64,000 nt of DNA from Symsagittifera roscoffensis (Eukaryota; Xenacoelomorpha; Acoela; Convolutidae), in the NCBI RefSeq assembly GCF_963678635.1, contig NC_087062.1, positions 66,092,647-66,156,646 on the forward strand. The letters are read 5' to 3'. The position numbers and the translations under genes are program-made. Shown here one piece after another: positions 49,501-59,596 of this stretch (position 1 is the stretch's first letter; each line of letters opens with the position of its first letter). Below the pieces are notes generated by a model. The model had not been told where the DNA came from and did no database searches. It saw only the letters and a list, made by a program, of their open reading frames with translations.

Positions 49501-52500
49501 GTGTAGAAAAAAATAGATGTTATTTGCGTTGAAATTAGCATCTTAAAATAGTGGAAAAAAATGATTATAAAAAAAGTTTTATTATCTATAAAAATATAAA
49601 ACAATCGATTATACTAATTGAAAAAATTAATTTGCAATGGATTGAAATGCTTCATAAAACTAAAACAAAATGAGCCATTTTTAATTGAATACAATGATTT
49701 GTTTTTCACTCATATAGGTACTGACAAAAATTTCAAATTTAATCCGTTTTCATCTACGGAACTCCAGTGCCGCCTGCTCAAAACGAGTCTTAAAATAGAA
49801 CTTTTTTTGATTAACTAACTATTCGCGAGACAGCTTTTGAAATCTTTTTGGACTTATTTTCGAAATCCTAAGCACAATCAACATTTTGGAACTTTAAATT
49901 TCAATTATGCTATCAGTTTTTAATAGTGGTGCCATCATAATTTGCGTGGGAAAATTTTTACCTTGTTTGGTGTACTGAAAGATTTGTGTTACTATGATAC
50001 CTTTGAAAGAAATTTTATTTATCTTAGGTGTTGGATGGAAATACTATTTATCTGCGTTTACCTGGTTGGTGTACAGATAACTCTATGTTTCATTAATAGC
50101 TTTGAGGGAAATATTATTCATCTTAGGTGAAAATTGAACTGAAAATTTTACCTTGTATTGTGTACCGAAAACTCTATGTTTCTTTGATATTATTGAGGGT
50201 CATATTTTTTATCTTAGGTGAAAATTGAACTGAAAATTTTACCTTGTATGGTTTACCGAAAGTTCTATGTTTCTTTGATATTATTGAGGGAAATATTATT
50301 CATCTCAGGTGAAAATTGAACTGAAAATTTTGCCTTGAATGGTGTACCGAAAATTCTATGTTTCTTTGATAGTTTTGAGGGTAATATTTTCTATCTTAAG
50401 TGTTGTATGGATCTTTTTGTTTCACATGCTAAGCGCCGCGCATTCAAGTTGCTACGCCTCTGATTAATTAGCGTGTCTCATTTCATTTCAATTTAAATTG
50501 AATGCGTCGTGGGAACTAATCATCGCCTTTGACATTCGTTAAAAGATAATTTGGAAATATCGCTCGCATTAAGTATTCCAAATGGACCAAAATGGCGTTT
50601 TTGAAACATACACATAAGCTCACACTTAAGATAATTAGATCCTTAAGCGATTTTGAACAATTTTTAGGCTAGATGGGTGCCATCCTTGTGCATGAACGTC
50701 ATCAATCAAGTAGGTTTTGGATATGGAAGTCTCAAAATTATCGGAAACCCAAAACTCAGCAGGAACTTCATAGTGCCTCCCGTCGGAAACGAAGACCTTA
50801 TGATGGTGGTGCCCAAAAATCAGGTTGGAAAGTATCAGTCTTTTACTCTAAGCAGCTAACAAAAGTCTGAGTCTGCAGAATTATAATTAATGCAAAATTT
50901 GAGGAAAAGTTTGTCTACGATTGATGTCCTTTTGACAAACAGAGTAAACTAAATCGGCAGACAGTACTGAAACATTTTTCACAAAACTACCCATAATGAG
51001 TGTAGGCTCAGCTGAAAAGATAATTTCTCATAATCAAGAAATAGTCCCCTCAGTGTCAAAGTAGGTTGAAGTCCAAATCCAAAAAATCCAATAAAATTTT
51101 GAAGCTATTTTTTTTAACTGTTGCAGCTTTTACCTAATTCAACATTCTCTATCAATACCAGGTAGAAGTTAGCGTAGCTGGTTGCTGTGCAAGTAGCACA
51201 AAAATTCCTATCAAATTCATAAAAAAAAACTATTTTTTTTTATTTCAATTGAACGTTTTAGCGTGGTTTGAATGATTGTACGAAAGCCTACAACTTAAAC
51301 ACTTTTGACATTCTTTCTAAAATTGTCAAGATGACAAAATTGCACCAAAAACTTCAAAAACTGTTTATTAGAGAAACTTATTTTTCATGGTTTGAACAGG
51401 CTTATCTTTTTTCTATAGAAAACCAATTCTAGGCCTGCTCGTCCGCTTTATTCGCTCGAAATTAGACAAAGAAAAATAAAAAAACTTCAAATTGGTTTTT
51501 CTCGACACTGAGAGAGGATTTAAATTTTTTAAAGTACTTCGAATTACGACTGGATACCTGATATTGAACGGAAAATGTTCGTCCCCATTTTGGAGACAAG
51601 TCGCAACAAAAAAAAACATTAAAAATTGGAAAAAGATCATTAACCAAGGAAAACAAAAAAATAGGTTCTTTGAACTTCAAGAAAGCTTTATGAATTATTA
51701 TTTGTGTTTTTTGAGTGATTCAGCATAAAGTTATAGTTTATGCTTTTCGGGTATTATCTTAGGGTGATTTGAACCATATGTAAAATAAATGCTTTTTAGA
51801 TGTAAAAAAAGTTTTCTCATCTGTGAATATTTTAATTTGGCGTCAAAAGCAAAAAAAGGGGTTGATATTGAAAAGAAACTTTCATAGATTGACCTTGTCT
51901 TACAGCGGCACGAACGTGCTCGAGGTATATTTTTACCATCATCGATTATGTTTCCGCCGTGCACGAGGAACGGTTCAACCGTGCTTGAGATATGTTTCGA
52001 CCGTGCTCGAATAAATTTGGCTTTTTTTTCAAGCGTGCTCAACCGAGTTTTGGTATATTTCGATCGTGTTTGAAGTTATGGGTATTTTATGTGTTTGCAC
52101 CCTATCTTGATTATGCTTTTTTGGTAGAGCAGTGGCATTGTGCTCGACTTTGAAATTTGAAATTCCAACTGAGCACTTTTACCCCAGCACTTAAACAAGG
52201 AAATGGATATTCTGCTCAAATTAACAGCGTTAAGTTCTGTTCACAGTTTTTAAATTTTTTATGGGTTATTGTTCCGACTTTCGATACGAAAGTAACGGAA
52301 TATTTGTGCTCGAGGTGGGTTTTTTTTCTTCAGACAAAATTCGACTTTTTAACTAGCCATTTTTGACGGAACTTCTTAGATCATTCAAAAGGTATTGTTG
52401 CCCTGAGCTTAGATTTGAAAAAATTTTCCACATGTGATCATTTTTTTAGTAAAGTTATAAGGTTTGAAAGATTGGCATTTTGGCCAATTTGAGACAATTA

Positions 52501-53205
52501 ACGCGCGATATATTTTGCGCTTTTAACGCGTAAGCGGAAATTTAATCCGTTCTAGAAATCGTTCTAGTTTGGTTGAAAAAAGCCATCGCCATAAATAATT
52601 GTTACTAGCAGCAAAATCTATTCTTTTGTACTTTTTATGGCGTGTGGGGGGATGATTTTCACAAAAAAGTTCAAATTTCAGAAAAAAAAATTTCATTTTG
52701 TTTTATTACATTCAATTGTTTTATGTGATTACTGCTCCATAAACCTTAAAAGGAAGTCGGAACATTCAGGGCTTCGCCCTGATACGAGCAGTCTTGTTTT
52801 ATTCAATGGTCAAAACTAAAACTGTCATAATTAACCTACTACATTCAATTAAATAACCACTTGCACATTAAACGAGCAATACTGCTCTTTAACATACTCC
52901 CAAAAAACTTATTTTGAAACTCGTCACGCAGCGTAATCCTCGTTTTCTTCCACTCTTTATCAAGCGCATTATTTTAGGTGAAAGACACTTTATCCTTCTC
53001 CTGGTTTTTGGTTAATTTGGTCTGTCGAGAGAAACCCCATTGGTGTCCCGAGGAGTGGCTGGCACTGCAAACAGCGAAGCAGGTTGCTGTTTTTCCAGCA
53101 GAACCAGCACCCGAAAGGCGTCCTAGAAGAAACCTAGCAGAAATGGAATTGGAGACATGGTTTATTAAAGAAAACAACGAATCAGCTCAGCTCATTGTCG
53201 TGTAA
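43384..53205 (+). CDS. Gene B: paralogue of gene A, uncharacterised cysteine-containing protein (5' incomplete)
   Basis: Five exons are recognised (43384-43507, 43954-44105, 44403-44539, 50668-50823, 52978-53205), giving about 264 residues and a TAA stop at 53203-53205. Introns are about 446, 297, 6128 and 2154 nt, all GT-AG. Phases run 1 (into the first), 2, 1, 0, 0, with the frame open throughout. Conserved cysteines match gene A: FCLM, GCC, CMN, VCREKPHWC. B also has two in exon 1 (SDC, RKC) that A's missing exon may supply. The C-terminal tail after the last shared Cys is about 56 residues, acidic and basic mixed, unlike A. No known domain is recognised. Secretion is inferred only from the cysteines. 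Introns 3 and 4 hold three copies of a Helentron-like repeat and other repeats. Confidence 0.8.
43954..44105 (+). CDS. Gene B exon 2
   Basis: Acceptor ttattccag precedes 43954; donor AGCT|GTGAGT is a strong consensus. It encodes DYFCLMAVWLNTRLTNRE and then QFRKLVEPNYKNLNWYSFRE. Two codons longer at its 3' end than the gene A exon. Confidence 0.85.
44403..44539 (+). CDS. Gene B exon 3
   Basis: Acceptor ctgtttttag precedes 44403 and donor AAG|GTTCTG follows 44539. It encodes SEGCCSHQVDSYIQYGQKNG then LSPQEYYDKVFKIGRVTDKQ and ends in VFLK in phase 0. An alternative acceptor 8 nt downstream (cggag) is possible but would break the phase shared with gene A. Confidence 0.85.
44640..44830. repeat. 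Pyrimidine (TC/TCTCC) low-complexity tract
   Basis: About 190 nt of CT-rich sequence with a short TCCTC pentamer array (about 44725-44752) and CTAT words, in intron 3 of gene B. Confidence 0.9.
44911..45070. mobile_element. Fragment of the short CAGGGACGGATTTG element
   Basis: Starts cagggacggatttgagg and shares 'gcgtcggtgctaatgtac' and 'ttttgat' context with the copies at 29052 and 32755. Truncated. The rest of 45070-46088 is intron sequence without a recognised feature. Confidence 0.45.
46089..46571 (+). mobile_element. Helentron-like non-autonomous repeat, copy 1 (diverged)
   Basis: Opens with gttccgac and follows the order of copies 2 and 3 ('acggaa.atttgtgc', 'cagacaaatttcga', 'acctgtgatttttt', 'aaatcgttccaaat', 'gtgtagggggatga'). 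It ends 'cagtgcttcgccctgatatg', an eroded form of the 3' hairpin. Most diverged of the three long copies. Confidence 0.65.
47627..48172 (+). mobile_element. Helentron-like non-autonomous repeat, copy 2
   Basis: About 545 nt, from gttccgaatttcgatacgaa to the 3' hairpin tcagggcttcgccctga (48142-48158). A subterminal 'agtcggaac' just before the hairpin is the inverted form of the 5' gttccga. Inserted in a T-rich site inside gene B intron 3. No coding capacity. Confidence 0.75.
48715..49660. repeat. Composite repeat copy 2 (inverted): C-rich minisatellite with ATCGATTAT flanks
   Basis: Opposite orientation to the copy at 62588-63719. 'gcaaagggagtgtagtg' (near 48860) mirrors 'cacactctctttgc' (near 63410). 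The C-rich array of CCACCTGAACCACC units (48940-49260) mirrors the GGTGGGTTCAGGTGG array. ATCGATTATA occurs near 49604. The frame 48910-49143 is array translation. Within gene B intron 3. Confidence 0.7.
49950..50410 (+). repeat. Tandem repeat, ~91-99-bp unit, about five copies
   Basis: Units contain in order 'gaaaattttaccttgtatgg', 'gtaccgaaaactctatgttt', 'ctttgatattattgaggg' and 'tcttag'. The central units are 91 nt and the outer ones longer and diverged. It ends about 260 nt before gene B exon 4, in intron 3. Each unit ends in a splice-acceptor-like 'ttatcttag|gtg'. Confidence 0.8.
50668..50823 (+). CDS. Gene B exon 4
   Basis: Acceptor aatttttag precedes 50668. Donor CAG|GTTGGA at 50824 is chosen because it joins in phase 0 to exon 5. 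It also gives a gap-free alignment with gene A from the shared PP to WFL. It encodes ARWVPSLCMNVINQVGFGYG and then IVPPVGNEDLMMVVPKNQ. Reading on past the donor meets a stop. Confidence 0.82.
51905..52080. repeat. Degenerate minisatellite, TTTCGACCGTGCTCGA-like units
   Basis: Units of about 22-36 nt carry 'ccgtgctcgag.tatg' or 'accgtgcttgagatatg', in gene B intron 4. Wording resembles the 11.2-11.7 kb array. Confidence 0.6.
52271..52795 (+). mobile_element. Helentron-like non-autonomous repeat, copy 3
   Basis: Best-preserved ends. The 5' gttccgact is followed by the hairpin actttcgatacgaaagt (52277-52293). The subterminal inverted counterpart agtcggaac is at 52755-52763 and the 3' hairpin tcagggcttcgccctga at 52766-52782. 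Same layout as Helentron-associated elements (short subterminal inverted repeats plus 3' hairpin). Lies in gene B intron 4. Confidence 0.78.
52978..53205 (+). CDS. Gene B exon 5 (last)
   Basis: Acceptor cattattttag precedes 52978. It encodes VKDTLSFSWFLVNLVCREKP, matching gene A LTFEWFLYNVICEEK, and then a tail ending SAQLIVV and TAA. An AATAAA near 53378 could be the poly(A) signal. Confidence 0.82.
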   Translation: MKDTLSFSWFLVNLVCREKPHWCPEEWLALQTAKQVAVFPAEPAPERRPRRNLAEMELETWFIKENNESAQLIVV

Positions 53206-54460
53206 CAACCGTCAAAAAAACCGCAAAACCAAAAGACAATTAAAGCTGAGAAAGATAGTTTATTCTTTTATGACAAAACTCTGACAAAAGTCCCAATGTA
53301 CATTTTGGATGTCCTGGATATTAATACCAGCTTTTTGAACATTTTTTGACAAGGAAAAAATTTTCAGAGGAAAGTTAAATTAATAAAAAATCGTTTCTAA
53401 GAAATCTGCAAATTGAAATCTATCATTTCTTTAGTTCTCTAATTACGCTATCCTGTTCATATTTTGTTTTCAAACCATTTTTAGTGAAATTTTTTGTTTT
53501 CAAAAGCAGACAATGAAAACCAGACCTGGGTCAGTCATTTAATGAGTTGAAAATGAATAGTAAGAGCTGAAAACTAAAATGACCTGTGCAGTTAGGACAG
53601 AAGGCTCTGACCGCGGTAATCATTCGCAGGCAAAAGAAAAATAGTTGACAAACATATTTTTAAAATTTGAAAAATCTAATTTTTTTATTTATCTTTTGTA
53701 GTTTTTTGATAATAGAGGAAAGTTTCACGAGGTAATAACGGGGGCGTTCTTAATTACTAATTTATTATTATTATTTTTAAATTTCATAGATATTTGATGT
53801 GCGAAAATGGTATCAACGAAAGGAGCCTTTTGTTTAGTTTTTGTGTCCAGAGCAGTTTTGAACTTCTTTCATCAAAACTAAATAGTTGAAACCTAGGATT
53901 TTTTTCTACATCGCCGTTGACCTCGACTTTCGACTTGTGTATTTCTCATGCTATAGCGTTAGTATTTCCCGGCGACATTTTACTTTTCGATCTTTAAACC
54001 ATGAAGTTCGCTCGAGAATTGGGGCTCTAAGCTTGGGTTCAAAAAGAATCTGTTCTTTTTCGGTTGGTGAAAAAGTCTAAGATGTCGATGGGTCTTTTGC
54101 GATAACTGTAACAAGAATATTTTCGCGCGTTTTTCCCATTCGCTGAGAGGTTCTTGCGTCGTTACTTCTCCGCCGAAAAGTTTGATTCGTTATTTTCCGC
54201 CAAAAAATTTGATCATCATCGGAAAAATGATTCGTTAGACAACGGTGAAGACTGTGGTTGAAAGTTCTAAGCTAATGAAAAAATTAAGTCGACTGAAATT
54301 TTTTTAACAAAGAGTATTGCAATGTATGAAAGTAGTTTTAATGTAGTTCAGCAAGAATGTTGGCCGTATCTTCCAAATAATTTGATACATCACCCAAATA
54401 TGACTAAATTTTCTCAGGCATACAATTTCTTCGCAGTCCCCTGACACTTTTGGGTAACAG
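53206..54460. other. 3' flank of gene B, no recognised gene
   Basis: AT-rich. The frame 53886-54080 overlaps its antisense equivalents without protein-like bias. 'ccgccgaaaagtttgattcg' and 'ccgccaaaaaatttgatc' near 54170-54210 form a short duplication. Nothing else supported. Confidence 0.35.
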
Positions 54461-54462
54461 TG

Positions 54463-54950
54463 CTTAAGCGCCACGACTTAAGCGGCGCGACTTAAGAAAA
54501 GACTGGCCGCGCGACTTAAGAAAAGACTTAAACGGAGCGACTTAAGAGAAGACTTAAGCGGCGCGACTTAAGAAAAGACTTAAGCGGCGCGACTTAAGAA
54601 AAGACTTAAGTTGCGCGACTTAAGAAAAGACCTAAGAGCGCGACTTAAGAAAAGACTTAAGCAGCGCTACTTAAGAAAAGACTTAAGCGGCGCGACTTAA
54701 TAAAAGTTCAAGCGGCTCGACTTAAGAAAAGACTGACGGTGCTACTTAAGAAAAGACTGACGACGCGACTTAGAAAAGACTGACGGAGCGACTTAAGAAA
54801 AGACTGACGGCGCGACTTAAGAAAAGACTGACGGCGCGATTTAAGAAAAGACTGACGGCGCGACATAAGCACGCGGCGCGACTGCGAAATCCAGTCTCAA
54901 AACGGTATGCGGCACGACTTACAAAGTCTTTCCGTAAGTCGTGGACCTCG
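54463..54950. repeat. Minisatellite of GCGGCGCGACTTAAGAAAAGACTTAA units
   Basis: About eighteen units. The left part has 26-nt units (cggcgcgacttaagaaaag then acttaag) and the right part 24-nt units (…agactga). CTTAAG, itself a palindrome, recurs throughout. The array is closed by short inverted boundaries: ccacgactta at 54473 and taagtcgtgg at 54937. Local GC is much higher than the flanks. No coding frame supported. Confidence 0.9.
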
Positions 54951-55911
54951 AATACAACGCCTATCAGTTATTGCCTATCGAAAAAATAGAGAGTTCTGCG
55001 AAAATCGTTTGTGTTTGGATTATTGCGCATGGGTCGAGTAATGAGCGTTTCTGAGTTTTCAAAAGTCAAGTTTGGACAGATTTGATCCAGCTGAAAACAA
55101 GTTGGGCGGAGAAGGCAGTGAAAATGGTAAACGGTTTCCAGCATCAAAAAACACTTTTTTTAACTTTTCTGATGAAATTGGATCCCCCAGTACTGTACTA
55201 ATGATTGTAAACGAGTCTTATTTGTTCGCAGAAACCATTCACCATAACAGCTGCCCGTTCCGATGAACTATTTCAAACAAAAGTTTCCGAAAAGGACTGT
55301 AACTATCCGATCGCGGGTAAAACTTGTGGTCGCAAGTAAAAGGACAAACAACCCAAGGATATGACCCTGGACAAATATTTAAAACGTTTCGATCATAAAT
55401 AGGTACTTTTTAGTCATTTCTTGTCTAGTCTGGTTATTTTTGAAATAAAAATTGAAAAAATTTTAAAAAAAAAAACTTAAAAAAATAGCACGTTTTGAAA
55501 ATCAGAAAAATGAATTAAATAAACTAGAAATAACAACCAACAGATATTGGTATCCAAACCAGTCACGCAAAAGTGAACAGAGAAAAAAGACAAAATTTAA
55601 TGCATTCTTTTTGAATCTAAATGAATTATTTTGTAAGCAAAAAAGATTTAATTTTTCTCCAAAAATTAGCCGATTGTAATGGATTATAATCAATTATGAA
55701 GAGGTATCATTTCTTAGGAAAACGGTAGCTTTTTGGTTGGTTATAATTGATTATTTAGCAATTTTAGGAAGATTGTCTATGAAACGACAACATAATTGAT
55801 TATTAACTTTGGAAATCCGGTGCAAGTTAGATTTCTGACTGACACTTTTGATAATTTTAGCCGCGTCAACTGCAATTTTAATGGTTTTCTGTTAGTAATA
55901 AAATGTTATGA
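54951..55911. other. No firm gene; one polar frame and repeat fragments
   Basis: The frame 55072-55266 (DRFDPAENKLGGEGSENGKR, later ETIHHNSCPFR) reads protein-like. Phrases after it (KDMTLDKYLKRFDHK near 55360) may continue it after a frame change. No family is recognised. 55672-55800 contains 'attataatcaattat' words of the composite repeat family. 55440-55500 is poly-A rich. Confidence 0.35.
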
Positions 55912-55976
55912 TGTTCTAACTAAAAAGCTGGAAATACAATAAGAAAGTAAAGAAAAAAGTTCAATTAAAATATGTG
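55912..55976 (-). repeat. Possible 3' LTR terminus of the minus-strand gypsy element
   Basis: Plus-strand tgttctaactaaaaagc followed by 'aagttcaattaaaatatgtg' corresponds to 61427-61495 (tgttctaggtaaactaagc, then 'agtttaattaaaatgtgcg'). In element orientation both end ...TAGAACA. Similarity stops after about 65 nt, so this is a tentative LTR pair only. Confidence 0.35.
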
Positions 55977-57450
55977 TTATGGAGGAAACCGCTAGCGTTT
56001 CCGCTTGGCGGAGGAAGAAGTTTAAACTAAATCACAACTAACTAATTTGTTCGTAAGAAAGCGCTTTACAAAAGAAATTCTAAATGGTAATTATGAAGTT
56101 TTAGGAAGGCTACGTTTCAAAATTGCAAATTTACCCAGCGGAAATGTCTCGTTGAGTTTAACTGTGTTGAATTTTCAATATTATTAAGGAGATTTTGTAA
56201 TACTAAGGGATGGTTCAAACTGTTTTTTGTGCCAACTGAAGGATATGCGACGAGATACTAAATGAATGTTGAACTTAAATCCGATGAATTTAATCGGAGA
56301 ATTCTACGATACAAAAAAGAACACTTCCTATTTGAAATTATTAATGAGATGATCAGATTTACACAATTTCTGGGATCAAGGGTACTAATAATGGGCTATA
56401 TTTCAATTAGCGCTTACAAAAATTGAGATCCCAGTCAAGTGCACTTTGGGGCGGTTGCCGGAATCATGTTATTCAAGCATTCTTCTGATGCTCACTCTGT
56501 GTTCAAATCTAAATCTACAGAACCCGATTCAATTTGGTTATCCGTTGCAGTTGGTTCTGGGTTATATTTTACTACTGGATTTGAGTGGTCACTAAGAAGC
56601 CTTGCTCTGGCTACGTCCCTACACGATTAAAGGGTATAAAATTTGATTCCTTTTCAGCAAAGAAACCTGGGGAGAAATTTTAGCTCTCTCCGGTAGGAAT
56701 CTCTGTTGGTTTCGGCTTCTGTTGATTTTCTTGAGGTCATTCTGATTTTTGTTACAATGTCCGATGAAAAAATTGATACCATTTGTTGTTTTCTGGGGCC
56801 CATTCTCTTTTTCTTCGACACTATTTCACAAAAATGATTAAAATCTTTTATTGTAGCACATCTTTTAAAAATTTTTGGATGTCCAAAAACTTCTAGGAAC
56901 GTTTCAAAAGATATTATTTTTCATGACAGATTTTACTAATCACTACATAGTCTAGTTGTCTTCTTGATGGAACTTTTCGCCGAATCTTACTGGGGGAAGA
57001 TGGACTTGACTCTGAGTCGTACCCTTTGTCTTCTGGTTGTCTACTTTTGTTTTCCTAAGGGGTTTTAAAGTGTCCGTCCTCCACTCTGTCGTCTGCCGCG
57101 CTATCATTTGACAAAAAAGGTTTTCCGTTGTCTAAAATGCCACTATTGTTTTGACTGACAAAGTTTTTCCAATGAATATTTGGTTTTCTGTTGAACTTTT
57201 TTTCGAACGATTTAATACGTATGTTCGATTGAATGGTGCTCCTTAAATTCCAGATAATTTTTGAAACCGAATCTATTAGTAAAAGTTTAGTTGTTTCAGA
57301 ATGTTTGCAGTTTTAGTTGTTAAGAAATCGTTTGCAGTTTTAATTTGACATTATATTCAAATGTTTCTATTTGTCCATCTGAAAGATGGTCAGGCACTGT
57401 AGAAGAAAAGATTTTACGATTCTTCGAATCAAAAAATAATTTGAAATCGG
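55977..57450. other. No recognised gene; strong short hairpin at 55984-56002
   Basis: ggaaaccgctagcgtttcc forms a hairpin and is followed by ccgcttggcgg. If the gypsy interpretation is right this stretch would hold the 3' end of pol and the 3' LTR. A minus reading near 57010-56950 (HLPPVRFGEKFHQEDN) could be the end of the integrase polyprotein, but it is weak. Plus frame 56439-56630 has no recognisable content. Confidence 0.35.
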
Positions 57451-58060
57451 TCCCGGTTTAACGTGACTCTTAATCAACCCTAATCGATTTTGAAAATCCA
57501 GATATTTGAATAGAATCAGTCAGGAAATCGATAACTTTTTTGGCAGAAGCACTTGAAGTGATTTTTGCCTACGGAAGTTTTGAGTATCTATCCATACATG
57601 ACACGATTTTTTTTAAGAGCCTTAACTTGAATCCAATAGACCTGGGTCTTCAATTACAAAATTTTGTTCATGGAGCCGGTGGTAATTTTTTCAGATATCA
57701 AGAGCTTAAGTTTTTAACTGATTTGAAGCAATCTGAACAATTGATCTAACGGAACTTTATCTTGCTGTTAATATGTGGCCACCGGACGCATTCCGAAAAG
57801 TGTTTAACCCCTATTGCCCTAGATGAGAACCTCGTAGTAATTTCACGGCCGCTGTTTTGAGTACATAGGGTAAACATAAATTAATGGTTATATAACAAAT
57901 CGTTTGCAGTGTGATGATAATTGTAAAACTGTTGAAACTAGAAACCATAATTAGTGGTATGTAATCACCTTTTCTCTTCCAAAGCTGTAGCAGAATGTTG
58001 CCTTCTTCAGTGAGTAACGGATCTTTTTTTTTTGATATAAAGTTTTTTTTCAATTCTAAC
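57450..58060 (-). pseudogene. Probable gypsy integrase remnant, heavily degraded
   Basis: Minus reading contains LLRGSHLGQ (about 57835-57810), which resembles the 'LH.GHLG' start of the integrase zinc-binding region. Next come VRWPHINSKIK (about 57790-57757; the family has YWPGIN...I) and NCSDC. Further core motifs are not readable. Its position downstream of the RNase H segment at 58468-59085 supports the assignment more than the sequence does. Confidence 0.4.
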
Positions 58061-58467
58061 GTCTTTCTTTCAATTTGAGAGAATCACGCTGATTTTTTTG
58101 CTAATGGTTTTTGATCGGATGAAATTGTTTTGACAGCAAAATTTACGCTAATAGCGGATGAAGAGGGTTAATTAAAACTCCACTGTTTGCATTTACCGTA
58201 ATTAAAACTGTAGATTCCATAGCAAAAGTTAATAATTTTGAAAACGACAAAATTTTTTTGAAAAAGTAGAATTTGAAAATGTTTTTTAAAGGTTTTGAAA
58301 TACTCCAACGGAGAAGGCCTGTGGGTACAAAAATTGGAATGGCAGTGGTTAAAACTGCAAAATTGTGTAACTAAGTTACTGGAACTAACTAAGCTTATAG
58401 TAGATGCAATAACCTTATCAAGTAGTATTGCTTCAGTAAAATTTTTCGAAACCTGACCAATCAGGTT

Positions 58468-59085
58468 TTAATTAGGTTGAAACTTATCTTTTAGTGGAAC
58501 ATCCGATAAACTTATAAGCGAATTGGTTTTTAAATTTCTTGCCGTTGCAATTGCTTTGTCGTAGTTTGGGGGTGGTGAGGGTTTTTTATTTGGAATTCTT
58601 GAAATGACGTCTGTAAAACCCATATTCTTGCCAGCTAAGTTTTTTTGTGGAAAAGTTGAATGGTGAAAAACTTTCAACCGATTTTGTTAAGTAGCTGTGG
58701 AATGTTTTGCCCATTGTTACAAGATAAAACGGTTAGATGTGCTTTGTGATTGGTTATCATTTCAAATTCTCATCAAACATTGACTTGCATTAGAACTTCG
58801 GTTAGATTTGGAGCACATAAAGCGATTAGATGTGCTTTGTGATTGGTTATCATTTCAAATTCTCATCCAACATCGGTTGCATCGGCTTTACATAACGACG
58901 ACTTGCATTGTGTTAAAACATCGACTTGCATAAAAGATCCGTCTCCAGTCATTCTCCTGGAGTTGTTCGAGGTCGAGACAATTGTGAGAGGCGTCTGTTT
59001 TAAAAAAATCATTTTGACGTGAAATTCTGTTAAATAAATATTTCAGATTTTTTTCTCGAAAAAAATTGTGTCGTCGTAAGACCAA
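58468..59085 (-). pseudogene. Ty3/gypsy RNase H domain and connector remnant
   Basis: Minus frame 59085-58888 contains FKTDASHNCLDLEQLQENDW and IFYASRCFNT, the start of the RNase H domain following RT, with the conserved Asp of TDAS. EFEMITNHKAHL follows, the 'F.I.TDHKAL' motif with T-N for T-D. Frame 58677-58468 contains LAGKNMGFTDVISRIPNKKP, the connector 'L.GK.M...D.ISRLP' before the integrase. The domain degraded RNA in RNA/DNA hybrids during cDNA synthesis. Stops separate the blocks, and a 91-nt tandem duplication repeats the EFEMITNHKAHL segment. Confidence 0.75.
58732..58873. repeat. Direct duplication, 91-nt offset, inside gypsy pol
   Basis: 'ttagatgtgctttgtgattg' and the following 'gttatcatttcaaattctca' occur at 58733-58772 and 58824-58863 with almost no mismatch. 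The duplication postdates loss of the reading frame or contributed to it. Confidence 0.85.
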
Positions 59086-59596
59086 TTAAAGATTGACTTC
59101 TTGTTCAGTAACGCTCGTAAGTGACTTGCCAAAGTCGCGAGCTTCTTTTAGGTTCCGACTTCTTTTAGGTTCCGAAGGATTGGAATGGAGATTAAGGCTC
59201 CTGAGCCATCATTTTTTTTATAAATATCATGTTGACCACTTTTTGACAATTTTATTTCTGTCAAGAGCAAATAAAAGTGTTGCTCGAAGCTTCCTTTGAA
59301 ATAGATCAAGACATCGTGTCTAGATAAACGTTAGTAAAAAGAATATTTTCAATGGCTGAGTCAAATACTTTTTGAAATGTATGTCGCCTCGTCCATAATA
59401 TCCCGTTATAAACTGTATTTACGGGTTATACTTCCTCGTACACTGCTAAAACTGCATTGATTGCTCGTATCATTGTCGAAGTTCACTTGGCTTGAAGCGT
59501 TTTTGATATCTAAATTTGCAAATCAAACTTCTCTGACGCATTTTTCGGAAAGCTGTGATGCCATACTATCTTTTATATTATGAAAACTTTTAGCAT

